NCBI GenBank assembly: GCA_021824855.1
Contig: JAKAJX010000099.1
Coordinates: forward strand, 1 to 12,437
Length of the DNA stretch: 12,437 nt
Direction: 5' to 3'
Source of the DNA: Bacteroidota bacterium
Lineage (GTDB): Bacteria > Bacteroidota > Bacteroidia > Chitinophagales > Chitinophagaceae
Of this stretch, positions 1 through 5,848 are shown in pieces. The position numbers were made by a program, and so were the translations under genes. Every line of letters starts with the position of its first letter. Position 1 is the stretch's first letter. The notes under the pieces were generated by a model that worked only from the letters and a program-made list of their open reading frames with translations, made no database searches and was not told the origin of the DNA.

Positions 1-912
1 TTAGAAGCCGATGGATTTTTATTATACATTACCTTATTTTCTCAAATAATTCAGCCGGCAAAATCACTATCTACTTCATTTTATAATATGCAAAAAGGAA
101 CAGCCGCCATTAACCGAATTGAAGAAATTTTGCAAGCACCCGTAAAAGTAGATGAAAATGAAAACGGAAAAAAAATTACCACTTTCAACCATTCTATTGA
201 ATTTAGAAATGTAGGATTTGCTTATGATGAACATACTATTTTAACTAATATTAATTTAACAATTGAGAAAGGAAAAACAATAGCGTTAGTAGGAAGTAGT
301 GGTGCCGGCAAAAGTACATTAGCCGATTTAATTCCAAGATTTCACGATGTTACTTCCGGCGAACTATTAATAGATGGTATAAATATTAAAGAATATTCTT
401 TACACAGTGTACGAAATTTAATGGGCATTGTTACGCAAGAACCTATTTTATTTAATGATACCATTGCGGCCAATATTGCTTTGGGAGTAGAAAACTCAAC
501 AAGAGAAAAAATTATTGAAGCCGCATCTATTGCCAACGCACATAGTTATATATCGCATAAAGAACAAGAATACGAAACCAATATTGGCGATAGAGGTTCT
601 AAACTAAGTGGTGGCGAAAGACAGCGATTAACCATTGCAAGAGCCGTATTAAAAAATCCACCCATTTTAATTTTAGATGAAGCTACCTCCTCATTAGATA
701 CCGAAAGCGAACGATTAGTACAAGATGCAATTAACAATATGATGCAAAACAGAACCAGTATTGTAATTGCCCATCGTTTATCTACCATCCGCCATGCCGA
801 CGAAATTATAGTATTACAAAAAGGTAAAATTGTAGAACGCGGCAACCACGATGCCTTAATTGCACAAAATGGATTTTATAAAAGATTAGTAGATATGCAA
901 GAAGTAAAGTAA
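1..912 (+). CDS. ABC exporter, C-terminal part (MsbA-like), 5' end outside window
   Basis: The frame is open from base 1, so this is the last 303 residues of a longer protein; the first ATG seen (base 88) is internal. About 40 residues from the end of the membrane domain come first (the stretch NMQKGTAAINRIEEIL is the usual link), then a whole nucleotide-binding domain. Visible motifs, numbered from the window edge: Walker A GSSGAGKST near 98, Q-loop Gln146, signature LSGGERQR at 202, Walker B with Asp226 and Glu227, and the switch His258. All ATPase residues are intact. The family is homodimeric half-exporters that move lipids, peptides or drugs out across the inner membrane; MsbA (lipid A flipping) is the best-known relative. 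Substrate cannot be told because the membrane domain is missing. No convincing terminator follows; repeat-rich DNA begins right after the stop. Confidence 0.9.
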   Translation, partial: LEADGFLLYITLFSQIIQPAKSLSTSFYNMQKGTAAINRIEEILQAPVKVDENENGKKITTFNHSIEFRNVGFAYDEHTILTNINLTIEKGKTIALVGSSGAGKSTLADLIPRFHDVTSGELLIDGINIKEYSLHSVRNLMGIVTQEPILFNDTIAANIALGVENSTREKIIEAASIANAHSYISHKEQEYETNIGDRGSKLSGGERQRLTIARAVLKNPPILILDEATSSLDTESERLVQDAINNMMQNRTSIVIAHRLSTIRHADEIIVLQKGKIVERGNHDALIAQNGFYKRLVDMQEVK

Positions 913-960
913 CGCATGAACTATTCGAAAAGGATTAGAGTTCCGGTATGGGGCGTGCTC

Positions 961-978
961 GTGTTTTCGAGATTGGCA
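961..978 (+). repeat. Truncated third copy of the left repeat arm
   Basis: GTGTTTTCGAGATTGGCA matches the left end of the element at 1098-1191 at about 16 of 18 positions, then the similarity stops. It looks like a decayed or interrupted left arm placed just before the first complete element. Confidence 0.5.
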
Positions 979-979
979 T

Positions 980-1095
980 GCATTTTCCTCCGTCATTTCG
1001 AGGTTGGCACAACCGAGAAATCTCTTTAAAATAAATGTTATAAGAATTTTTGTTGGGTAGATTTCTCACTTCGTTCGAAAGGACGATGAAAATGC
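980..1095. repeat. Inverted-repeat (MITE/REP-like) element, copy 1
   Basis: The core is 991-1085 (95 bases). The left arm reads CGTCATTTCGA, then a small self-complementary piece GGTTGGCACAACC, then GAGAAATCT. The right arm reads AGATTTCTC, then ACTTCG, then TTCGAAAGGACG. The outer blocks (CGTCnTTTCGA) and inner blocks (GAGAAATCT) of the two arms are complementary, so the unit can fold into a long hairpin; the middle pieces are not complementary to each other. An extra inverted pair, GCATTTTC at 980-987 and GAAAATGC at 1088-1095, flanks this copy only. Similar palindromes are dispersed in intergenic DNA of many Bacteroidota. No transposase is present, so any movement would need help in trans. 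Confidence 0.75.
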
Positions 1096-1097
1096 TC

Positions 1098-1191
1098 CGT
1101 CTTTTCGAGGTTGGTACAACCGAGAAATCTATCTGAAATAAATGTTGCAGGCTTTTTGTTATGCAGATTTCTCACTTCGTTCGAAAGGACG
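1098..1191. repeat. Inverted-repeat (MITE/REP-like) element, copy 2
   Basis: This 94-base unit lies in direct orientation 12 bases after the core of copy 1. Left arms differ from copy 1 at only two positions and right arms are identical, while the roughly 35-base centre has drifted but keeps AAATAAATGTT and CTTTTTGTT-like pieces. It carries the same asymmetry (GGTTGGTACAACC on the left, CACTTCG on the right), which argues that the pair arose by duplication of one unit rather than two independent insertions. Confidence 0.75.
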
Positions 1192-1279
1192 GTTTGTTGT
1201 TTCGGGGGTGTACTTCGTGCTTCTGATTAATTTATTAAACAACCACAATTCGGTTAAGTGATTAAAATTGAATAAAGCC

Positions 1280-1360
1280 ATGAATGGTTATATAAGAATT
1301 TCTACAACAGAACAATCTAATTACTCTCTCGAACAAAAGGAAAAGGATTGCTCTTGGTAG
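1280..1360 (+). pseudogene. Serine recombinase N-terminal stub (26 codons)
   Basis: An ATG at 1280 opens a 26-codon frame ending in TAG at 1358-1360. Residues 4-12 read YIRISTTEQ and residues 16-24 read SLEQKEKDC, with SNY between. This is the start of the resolvase/invertase catalytic domain of serine recombinases (pattern YxRVSTxEQ...SLExQ), where the Ser of the R-V/I-S-T block (here Ser8) is the nucleophile. Real enzymes run from about 180 residues to over 500; here homology stops after Cys24 and nothing downstream in any frame continues it. I read it as the scar of a deleted or excised mobile element. It is too short to be active. Its end overlaps the terminator serving the tRNA gene on the other strand. 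The motif match is strong for so short a piece, but a profile search would be needed for certainty. Confidence 0.72.
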
Positions 1361-1369
1361 AACAATCCT
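1333..1369 (-). terminator. Rho-independent terminator downstream of the tRNA gene
   Basis: Read on the minus strand, AGGATTG pairs with CAATCCT (7 base pairs), followed by one mismatch, three more pairs and an ACCA tetraloop. After the second arm comes the U-rich tract TTTTCCTTTTGT. It lies about 30 bases past the tRNA 3' end. On the plus strand no T-run follows, so it acts in one direction. The distal arm and U-tract lie inside the serine recombinase stub. Confidence 0.7.
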
Positions 1370-1379
1370 CTGTTAATTT

Positions 1380-1392
1380 GGGAGAAACTCCC
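1380..1392. other. Small perfect hairpin just 3' of the tRNA
   Basis: GGGAG and CTCCC flank a three-base loop, 5 bases beyond the tRNA 3' end on the minus strand. It could be a 3'-trailer structure used in tRNA end processing. It also loosely resembles the tRNA's own T-arm, as if part of it had been duplicated. No T-tract follows, so it is not a terminator by itself. Confidence 0.45.
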
Positions 1393-1397
1393 ATTCG

Positions 1398-1471
1398 TAG
1401 CGGGATCGGGAGTTGAACCCGAGACCTTTGGGTTATGAATCCAACGCTCTAACCACCTGAGCTACCCCGCC
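1398..1471 (-). tRNA. tRNA-Met (CAT anticodon), probably elongator
   Basis: The minus strand folds into a full 74-base cloverleaf: acceptor GGCGGGG with TCCCGCT, D-arm GCTC/GAGC, anticodon loop TTCATAA, T-arm TCGGG/CCCGA with loop TTCAACT, discriminator A73. CCA is not encoded (CGA follows). It lacks the C1-A72 mismatch and the three G-C pairs in the anticodon stem that mark initiator tRNA. An isoleucine tRNA with lysidine-modified CAT remains possible, since sequence alone does not settle it. Two weak pairs are noted: a G1-U72 wobble and an A31-C39 mismatch at the base of the anticodon loop. It lies 46 bases after the E1 fusion gene and has its own -7 box. Confidence 0.93.
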
Positions 1472-1482
1472 ATTTGGGGCTG

Positions 1483-1490
1483 CAAATATA
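1483..1490 (-). promoter_or_regulatory. Bacteroidota-type -7 box for the tRNA
   Basis: The minus strand reads TATATTTG, an exact TAnnTTTG match, 11 bases before the tRNA 5' end. A TTTC about 20 bases further upstream could be the -33 element (TTTG consensus). Transcription would start a few bases before the mature tRNA. Confidence 0.65.
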
Positions 1491-1517
1491 AAGGGATTCG
1501 GTTTAAATTTGAAAGGA

Positions 1518-3584
1518 TTAGTAAGCTATTAATTTAGCAATACGTTCTTTTACTTTTTCAACGGTTGGTAACATAGCTGTTTCTAACCCAATATTTAATG
1601 GAACAGCCGGCAAATTTAATGCACCAATTACTTCAACTTTTGCATCGAGAAAATGATAACAATGATTAGAAATGCGGAGTGATAAGGCTTCGGCAAAAGA
1701 ATTGTTTTGTTGCTCTTCGCTTAGTACAATTACTTTTCCATGCTTATTTACTATTTCGAAAATTAATTTTTCATCTAAAGGAAATAATGTTCTTAAATCG
1801 AGCACTTCTACTTGCCCTGGATATTTTTGAGCTGCATTTTTAGCCCAATAAACACCCATGCCATAGGTAATAATACAAACTGTTTCTCCCTTTTTAACTC
1901 TGTTTGCATCGGCAGCTAAAGCAATTGCTGCTTTACCCAAGGGTAGCACATAATCTCGTGCAGGCTCAATGGATTTTGCATCATCGGTTCCGGCCATTTT
2001 ACTCCAATACAATCCTTTGTGCTCTAACATGATTACCGGATTAGGATCTAAAAAAGCTGCTTTCATCAACCCCTTCATATCGGCTGCATTTGATGGGTAC
2101 ACTATTTTAATACCTTTTACGGTAAGCAAGGTACTTTCAATACTTCCACTTCTATATGGGCCACCACCATTATAAGCTCCCACCGGAATTCTCAGTAACA
2201 TATTTACGGGAAACTTACCATTGGTTAAATAACTCGATTTAGATATTTCGGATACCAACTGATTAAATGCCGGATATACATAATCGGCTTGTTGAATTTC
2301 AACAATAGGTTTTAAGCCCAATGCACTCATCCCTACGGTTGAACCTACTATGTAAGCTTCTTCCAAAGCCGTATTAAATACTCTATCTTCTCCAAACTTT
2401 TCGGCCAATGATGCAGATTCTCTGTACACACCTCCTAGTCTCTTTCCTAAATCTTGACCATACAATACTGCTTCCGAATGTTCTTCCATTATTTCTTCAA
2501 TTGCATGTAATGCTGCATCTATCATTACTATTTTATCGCCCGATTTAGGTGCACGTTGTCCTTTTTCTTCTTTCACTACCGAAGGTGCAAAAACATAATC
2601 TTCCACTTTTAAAATATCGGGCTCGGCAGCTTTTATTGCTTTTTCAAAAGCTTCATTCACTTCTCGCTGAGCAATAGATTCCACTTCATTAATTTCATGT
2701 TCATTATACCCTACACCTGTTAGCATTAATCTCAGTTTAGGAATAGGATCGTATAAGCCATGTTTTAATAAATCTTCTCGAGTTCTGTAATATTCTTTTC
2801 TTATTTCATTTGAATGATGCCCCAAAAGTGGCACTTTAGCATGAATTAAAACAGGTTTACGTTCGTTACGGGCATACGCAATTGCCAAACTAATAGTTTC
2901 GTAACTACGAATAAAATCGCTGCCATCGCATTGCAATTTTTTTAAGCCTTTAAATCCATCTGCATAATCAAATGCATTCATGGCTCTTGTTTCTTCGGCA
3001 GTTGCACTGGCACTCCATTGATTATCTTGTATTAAGTAAATAATGGGTAATTGCTTTAACACTGCAAATTGTAAGGCTTCGCTTACCTCTCCTTCTGTAA
3101 CTGCACCATCGCCCATTGAACAAATTACAATAGGACGTTCACCTTTATCGCCTCTTTTTAATTCGAATAAATTATTTTTTTCGATATACTGAATGCCTTG
3201 TGCCAAGCCGGTTGTAGGAATAGCTTGCATGCCGGAAGGTGCACTTTGATGAATGATACCGGGCTTACCATTTTGAATATAATTGGTATGTGCATAATAC
3301 GATCTGCCACCCGAAAACGGATCATCGCCTTTGGCTAATAATTGCAACATTAATTCATACGGTGTAAAACCTGTTGCTACCATCATACTATCATCTCTGT
3401 AATAAGGGCTAACCCAATCACAAGACAATAATTGCAATCCTGTAGCTATTTGAATAGCCTCGTGACCGCGAGAAGTAGAATGCACATATTTACATACTTG
3501 CCTATTGGCTTCGTATGTATCGTTCATGGCTTTTGAAGTAACCATTAATTGATATGCATGTAATAATGTTTCGCGGTTAAGCAT
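1518..3584 (-). CDS. 2-oxoacid dehydrogenase E1, alpha and beta fused (branched-chain type)
   Basis: A 688-residue thiamine-diphosphate enzyme that decarboxylates a 2-oxo acid and passes the acyl group to the lipoyl E2 of a cytosolic complex. Residues 1-330 are the E1-alpha part: YYRDDS near 61, the ThDP motif from GDG at 158-160 to Asn188, and the loop GHHSNEIRKEYY near 255. Residues 350-688 are E1-beta: GQDLGKRLGG near 376, NTALEEA at 404-410 with the cofactor-activating Glu, and GGGPYRSGS near 473. The fused arrangement is common in Bacteroidota and often annotated as 2-oxoisovalerate dehydrogenase. No E2 or E3 gene is in the window. The beta-chain His that most relatives have in GPxHSQS is Arg here. 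It starts 13 bases after the FAH-family gene stops, so the two are probably co-transcribed. The substrate (branched-chain or other 2-oxo acids) is inference. Confidence 0.9.
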   Translation of the reverse strand: MLNRETLLHAYQLMVTSKAMNDTYEANRQVCKYVHSTSRGHEAIQIATGLQLLSCDWVSPYYRDDSMMVATGFTPYELMLQLLAKGDDPFSGGRSYYAHTNYIQNGKPGIIHQSAPSGMQAIPTTGLAQGIQYIEKNNLFELKRGDKGERPIVICSMGDGAVTEGEVSEALQFAVLKQLPIIYLIQDNQWSASATAEETRAMNAFDYADGFKGLKKLQCDGSDFIRSYETISLAIAYARNERKPVLIHAKVPLLGHHSNEIRKEYYRTREDLLKHGLYDPIPKLRLMLTGVGYNEHEINEVESIAQREVNEAFEKAIKAAEPDILKVEDYVFAPSVVKEEKGQRAPKSGDKIVMIDAALHAIEEIMEEHSEAVLYGQDLGKRLGGVYRESASLAEKFGEDRVFNTALEEAYIVGSTVGMSALGLKPIVEIQQADYVYPAFNQLVSEISKSSYLTNGKFPVNMLLRIPVGAYNGGGPYRSGSIESTLLTVKGIKIVYPSNAADMKGLMKAAFLDPNPVIMLEHKGLYWSKMAGTDDAKSIEPARDYVLPLGKAAIALAADANRVKKGETVCIITYGMGVYWAKNAAQKYPGQVEVLDLRTLFPLDEKLIFEIVNKHGKVIVLSEEQQNNSFAEALSLRISNHCYHFLDAKVEVIGALNLPAVPLNIGLETAMLPTVEKVKERIAKLIAY

Positions 3585-3597
3585 TACTTTAAATTGT

Positions 3598-4209
3598 TTA
3601 TTTTATTTCTACCTCAAACATTTTATTTTTTTCAAAAAATCCTTCTAAAACATCGCCTACCACACATTCTCCAACTCCTGCAGGAGTTCCGGTAAATACC
3701 AAATCGCCAATATTTAAAGAGAAATAATTAGAAATATGAGCAACAATATGATCGAAAGAAAATATCATATCGCTACTTTTTCCTTGTTGCACCAATTTTT
3801 TATTATTGTATAATGAAAAATTAATGGGGTTATTGAGCATGTCGGGAGTAATATCTACCCAGTCTCCTACTACGGCCGAATTGTCCCAAGATTTTGCTTT
3901 TTCCCAAGGCAATCCTTTTTTCTTTAATTCGGTTTGTATATCGCGAGCTGTAAAATCTATACCAATAGATATTTTATTGTAATAACGAGAGGCTTGTTTT
4001 TCTTGAATGTATCGCCCATTTTTGCTGATGTGTAATACCAATTCAGCTTCGTAATGTAATTCGTTAGAAAATTCGGGATAATAAAATGGAGTGTGACTTT
4101 GTAATAAAGCACTTTTAGGTTTCATAAAAATAACCGGATCTTCGGGAATTGCATTCCCAAGTTCCTTTGCATGTTCAGCATAATTCCGCCCAACGCAGAA
4201 TATTTTCAT
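3598..4209 (-). CDS. Fumarylacetoacetate hydrolase family protein (FAHD1-like)
   Basis: A 203-residue single-domain FAH-fold enzyme, normal length for the FAHD1/YcgM type and without the N-terminal SH3-like domain of true fumarylacetoacetase. Metal ligands are visible: Glu54 and Glu56 in HYEAELVLHI, and Asp85 in GIDFTARD. His13 and Glu16 in NYAEHAKE match the HxxE dyad of FAHD1, and Lys106 in PWEKAKSWD matches its active-site lysine. FTGTPAGVG at 172-180 is the usual C-terminal block. Known activities of such proteins are acylpyruvate hydrolysis, oxaloacetate decarboxylation and oxaloacetate tautomerisation; which applies here cannot be read from the sequence. The ATG at 4209 gives the standard MKIxCVGRNY start. 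The E1 fusion gene follows after 13 bases, suggesting a shared transcript and a role around 2-oxo acids. Confidence 0.88.
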   Translation of the reverse strand: MKIFCVGRNYAEHAKELGNAIPEDPVIFMKPKSALLQSHTPFYYPEFSNELHYEAELVLHISKNGRYIQEKQASRYYNKISIGIDFTARDIQTELKKKGLPWEKAKSWDNSAVVGDWVDITPDMLNNPINFSLYNNKKLVQQGKSSDMIFSFDHIVAHISNYFSLNIGDLVFTGTPAGVGECVVGDVLEGFFEKNKMFEVEIK

Positions 4210-4251
4210 AGTTGTATTATTAAATAGTAATTAAGTAACCCATTACATGGC

Positions 4252-4267
4252 GAGCTAAGAATAGCTC
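4252..4267. other. Hairpin in the pth-FAH intergenic gap
   Basis: GAGCTA and TAGCTC flank an AGAA loop, a perfect 6-base-pair stem in the 129-base gap before the FAH-family gene. No T-run follows on either strand, so a terminator is unlikely. It would lie in the leader of the FAH-family transcript. The role is unknown and it may be chance. Confidence 0.35.
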
Positions 4268-4338
4268 AATAATTGAATGAAGTGGCTACTTGAATTATAT
4301 TTTGTACAACTACTATAACTGCTAAAAAGGTTATTTTA

Positions 4339-4914
4339 TTATGTGAAGGTTAAATTATTTACCAAATTCATGGTTTTTTCTATGCCAACTGTTGCAAATT
4401 GCTCAATTATTTCGGTAGATTTTTCAATTTTTCTCTGAACGATAGGCAATTCATCATTCCACCATCTTCCCAAAACAAAATCTACCTGCATGCCTTTAGG
4501 AAAATTGTTGCCAATACCAAACCGTAGTTTAGGATACAAATTAGTACCTAAGGTTAGTTGAATATCTTTTAATCCGTTATGGCCGGCATCATTACCCGAT
4601 GCTCTAATTCGCAATTTAGAAATGGGCAAAGCCAAATCGTCTACAATGGTTAAAGTATTTTCAATAGGTACTTTTTCTTTATCCATCCAATATTTAAATG
4701 CTTTGCCACTTAAGTTCATAAACGTAGTGGGCTTAATGCAAATAAACGTTTTTCCTTTCCATTTAATTTCGGACATATATGCCAAGCGGGCAAGCTGAAA
4801 CATGCCGGCATGTTTTAAAACAAATGCATCTACCACATCGAAGCCAATATTGTGGCGTGTTCTGTGATATTCATCGCCTATATTACCCAAACCGATAATT
4901 AAAAATTTATTCAT
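4339..4914 (-). CDS. pth: Peptidyl-tRNA hydrolase
   Basis: This cytosolic enzyme cleaves the ester bond of peptidyl-tRNAs dropped from ribosomes. The 191-residue product is typical in length. Family landmarks are present: GLGNIGDEYHRTRHNIGF with Asn11 and the catalytic His21, KPTTFMNLSG with Asn67, the VDDLALP block with Asp92, and GHNGLKD with Asn113. The start is set at 4914 (MNKFLIIGLGN). An in-frame ATG at 4971 would add 19 residues unlike any Pth, and it lies inside the rplY terminator hairpin, so it is rejected. It is the third member of the prs-rplY-pth order. With a terminator upstream it either depends on read-through or has a weak promoter in the AT-rich 40 bases before the start; no exact -7 box is seen there. 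Confidence 0.95.
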   Translation of the reverse strand: MNKFLIIGLGNIGDEYHRTRHNIGFDVVDAFVLKHAGMFQLARLAYMSEIKWKGKTFICIKPTTFMNLSGKAFKYWMDKEKVPIENTLTIVDDLALPISKLRIRASGNDAGHNGLKDIQLTLGTNLYPKLRFGIGNNFPKGMQVDFVLGRWWNDELPIVQRKIEKSTEIIEQFATVGIEKTMNLVNNLTFT

Positions 4915-4953
4915 TGCTGTAAAAATATTATAAATGTGCAATTTAAATGGCAC

Positions 4954-4984
4954 AAAAAAATCCCCCAACATAGCGTTGGAGGAT
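4954..4984 (-). terminator. Strong Rho-independent terminator after rplY
   Basis: On the minus strand ATCCTCCAAC pairs with GTTGGGGGAT (10 pairs, one a T-G wobble) around the loop GCTAT, followed directly by seven Ts. It starts about 20 bases after the rplY stop. This is the clearest terminator in the window and partly separates rplY from pth. Confidence 0.9.
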
Positions 4985-5004
4985 TGTATACAATAAAATT
5001 ACAT

Positions 5005-5646
5005 TTATTTTTTCTTTGCCTCTGCAGCAGGTGCTGCTTTTGCAGGAGCAGCTTTAGCAGCTGCAGGAGTTGCAGCAGGTGCCGCAGCTTCTTCTTGTTT
5101 TAATTGACGAGTTAATACTACCGATGCAATTGGAATACGGGGCGAGTTCATCACTTCCATATTTGCTTCTTTTACATCTTCTACTCTAATATTTCCGTTT
5201 AAATCTAAATTAGAAATATCTACTTCAATAAATTCTTTCAAAAACTTAGGATAAGTTTTTATTTTCAAAGATTTTATTTTGGTAATTAACTTACCGCCGT
5301 TTTTAACGCCTAATGCGGCACCGGTAAATTTAATAGGTAAGGTAGCAACCACTTTTTTAGAGTCAACCAATTCTAAAAGATCCACATGAATTAAATCATC
5401 CGAAACTTTATCAAATTGCAAGTCTTTTAAAATACATTGATACGTTTTACCATCAATGCTAACTTCTGCCAGTTGGAATTCGGGTGTGTACACTAATGCT
5501 TTAAAATCTTTTGCTGAAGCATAGAAATTAACTTCTGCAGCACCCCCGTAAATTACACCCGGCACTAATTCCTGAGAGCGAAGTTGGCGGGTGGCTTTTT
5601 TCCCAATTTCGGTCCTCAGTTGTCCTTCGATTGTAATTGTTTTCAT
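5005..5646 (-). CDS. rplY: 50S ribosomal protein L25/general stress protein Ctc
   Basis: This 213-residue protein is the long, TL5/Ctc form of L25, which binds 5S rRNA at the central protuberance of the large subunit. Residues 1-90 are the L25 domain (RTEIGKKATRQLR, VPGVIYGG). Residues 95-180 form the C-terminal beta domain of the TL5 type (LPIKFTGAALGVKNGGKL, EFIEVDISNLDL). From about 185 there is a low-complexity tail of Ala, Pro and Lys ending in KKK, probably disordered and able to touch RNA. It has its own promoter, with a -7 box 21 bases before the ATG, and a strong terminator after it, so it can be expressed apart from prs and pth despite the conserved order. Confidence 0.95.
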   Translation of the reverse strand: MKTITIEGQLRTEIGKKATRQLRSQELVPGVIYGGAAEVNFYASAKDFKALVYTPEFQLAEVSIDGKTYQCILKDLQFDKVSDDLIHVDLLELVDSKKVVATLPIKFTGAALGVKNGGKLITKIKSLKIKTYPKFLKEFIEVDISNLDLNGNIRVEDVKEANMEVMNSPRIPIASVVLTRQLKQEEAAAPAATPAAAKAAPAKAAPAAEAKKK

Positions 5647-5666
5647 TATTTAAAAATTTTGGATGG

Positions 5667-5674
5667 CAAAAGTA
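5667..5674 (-). promoter_or_regulatory. Bacteroidota-type -7 box for rplY
   Basis: The minus strand reads TACTTTTG, an exact TAnnTTTG match, with a TTTT about 20 bases upstream in the -33 position. Transcription would begin near 5660, giving a leader of only about 15 bases before the rplY ATG. Confidence 0.7.
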
Positions 5675-5782
5675 GGGTTTTTGGTTGGATACAGAAAAGA
5701 AAGAATGCTTAATTTAGGAATTTTGATCTAAAATTATTCCGGATTAAACATAATAGTTCAATATAGTGACAAGCTATGTTAA

Positions 5783-5814
5783 TTGAAAAATGCCCTACAA
5801 CTATAATTTTTCAA
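5783..5814. repeat. AT-rich inverted repeat between prs and rplY
   Basis: TTGAAAAAT and ATTTTTCAA form a perfect 9-base inverted repeat with a 14-base spacer in the 202-base gap. It lies 35 bases past the prs stop but lacks both a G-C-rich stem and a clean T-run. It may be a weak terminator or 3'-end structure of the prs message, or chance in AT-rich DNA. Confidence 0.35.
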
Positions 5815-5848
5815 AAACAAAGCCTCTACATTCAAAAAAATCTTACAA

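Larger units (their letters stand above)
913..1279. other. Non-coding convergent region made of repeat fragments
   Basis: No credible gene lies between the ABC exporter and the recombinase stub. The stretch is largely repeats: a possible right-end fragment TTCGAAAAGGA at 924-934, a truncated left arm at 961-978, and two full elements at 980-1191. On each side are G-rich pieces that resemble each other weakly (GGGGCGTGCTCGTG at about 947-960 and GGGGGTGTACTTCGTGCTTC at about 1204-1223). I suspect these come from another dispersed Bacteroidota repeat, but this is recollection and not shown here. Bases 1224-1279 are AT-rich with nothing recognisable. Confidence 0.6.

Noticed and set aside
546..845. 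99-codon minus-strand frame inside the first ABC gene
   Set aside because: It is a shadow of the ATPase domain in another frame.
980..1191. Possible CRISPR array (repeated units at regular spacing)
   Set aside because: Only two full copies of about 95 bases, each an inverted repeat; no short repeats with unique spacers and no cas genes.
1398..1471. Initiator tRNA-fMet
   Set aside because: There is no C1-A72 mismatch and no run of three G-C pairs in the anticodon stem.
4915..4971. Longer Pth start at ATG 4971
   Set aside because: It lies in the rplY terminator stem-loop and adds residues unlike the family; MNKFLIIGLGN at 4914 is the normal start.
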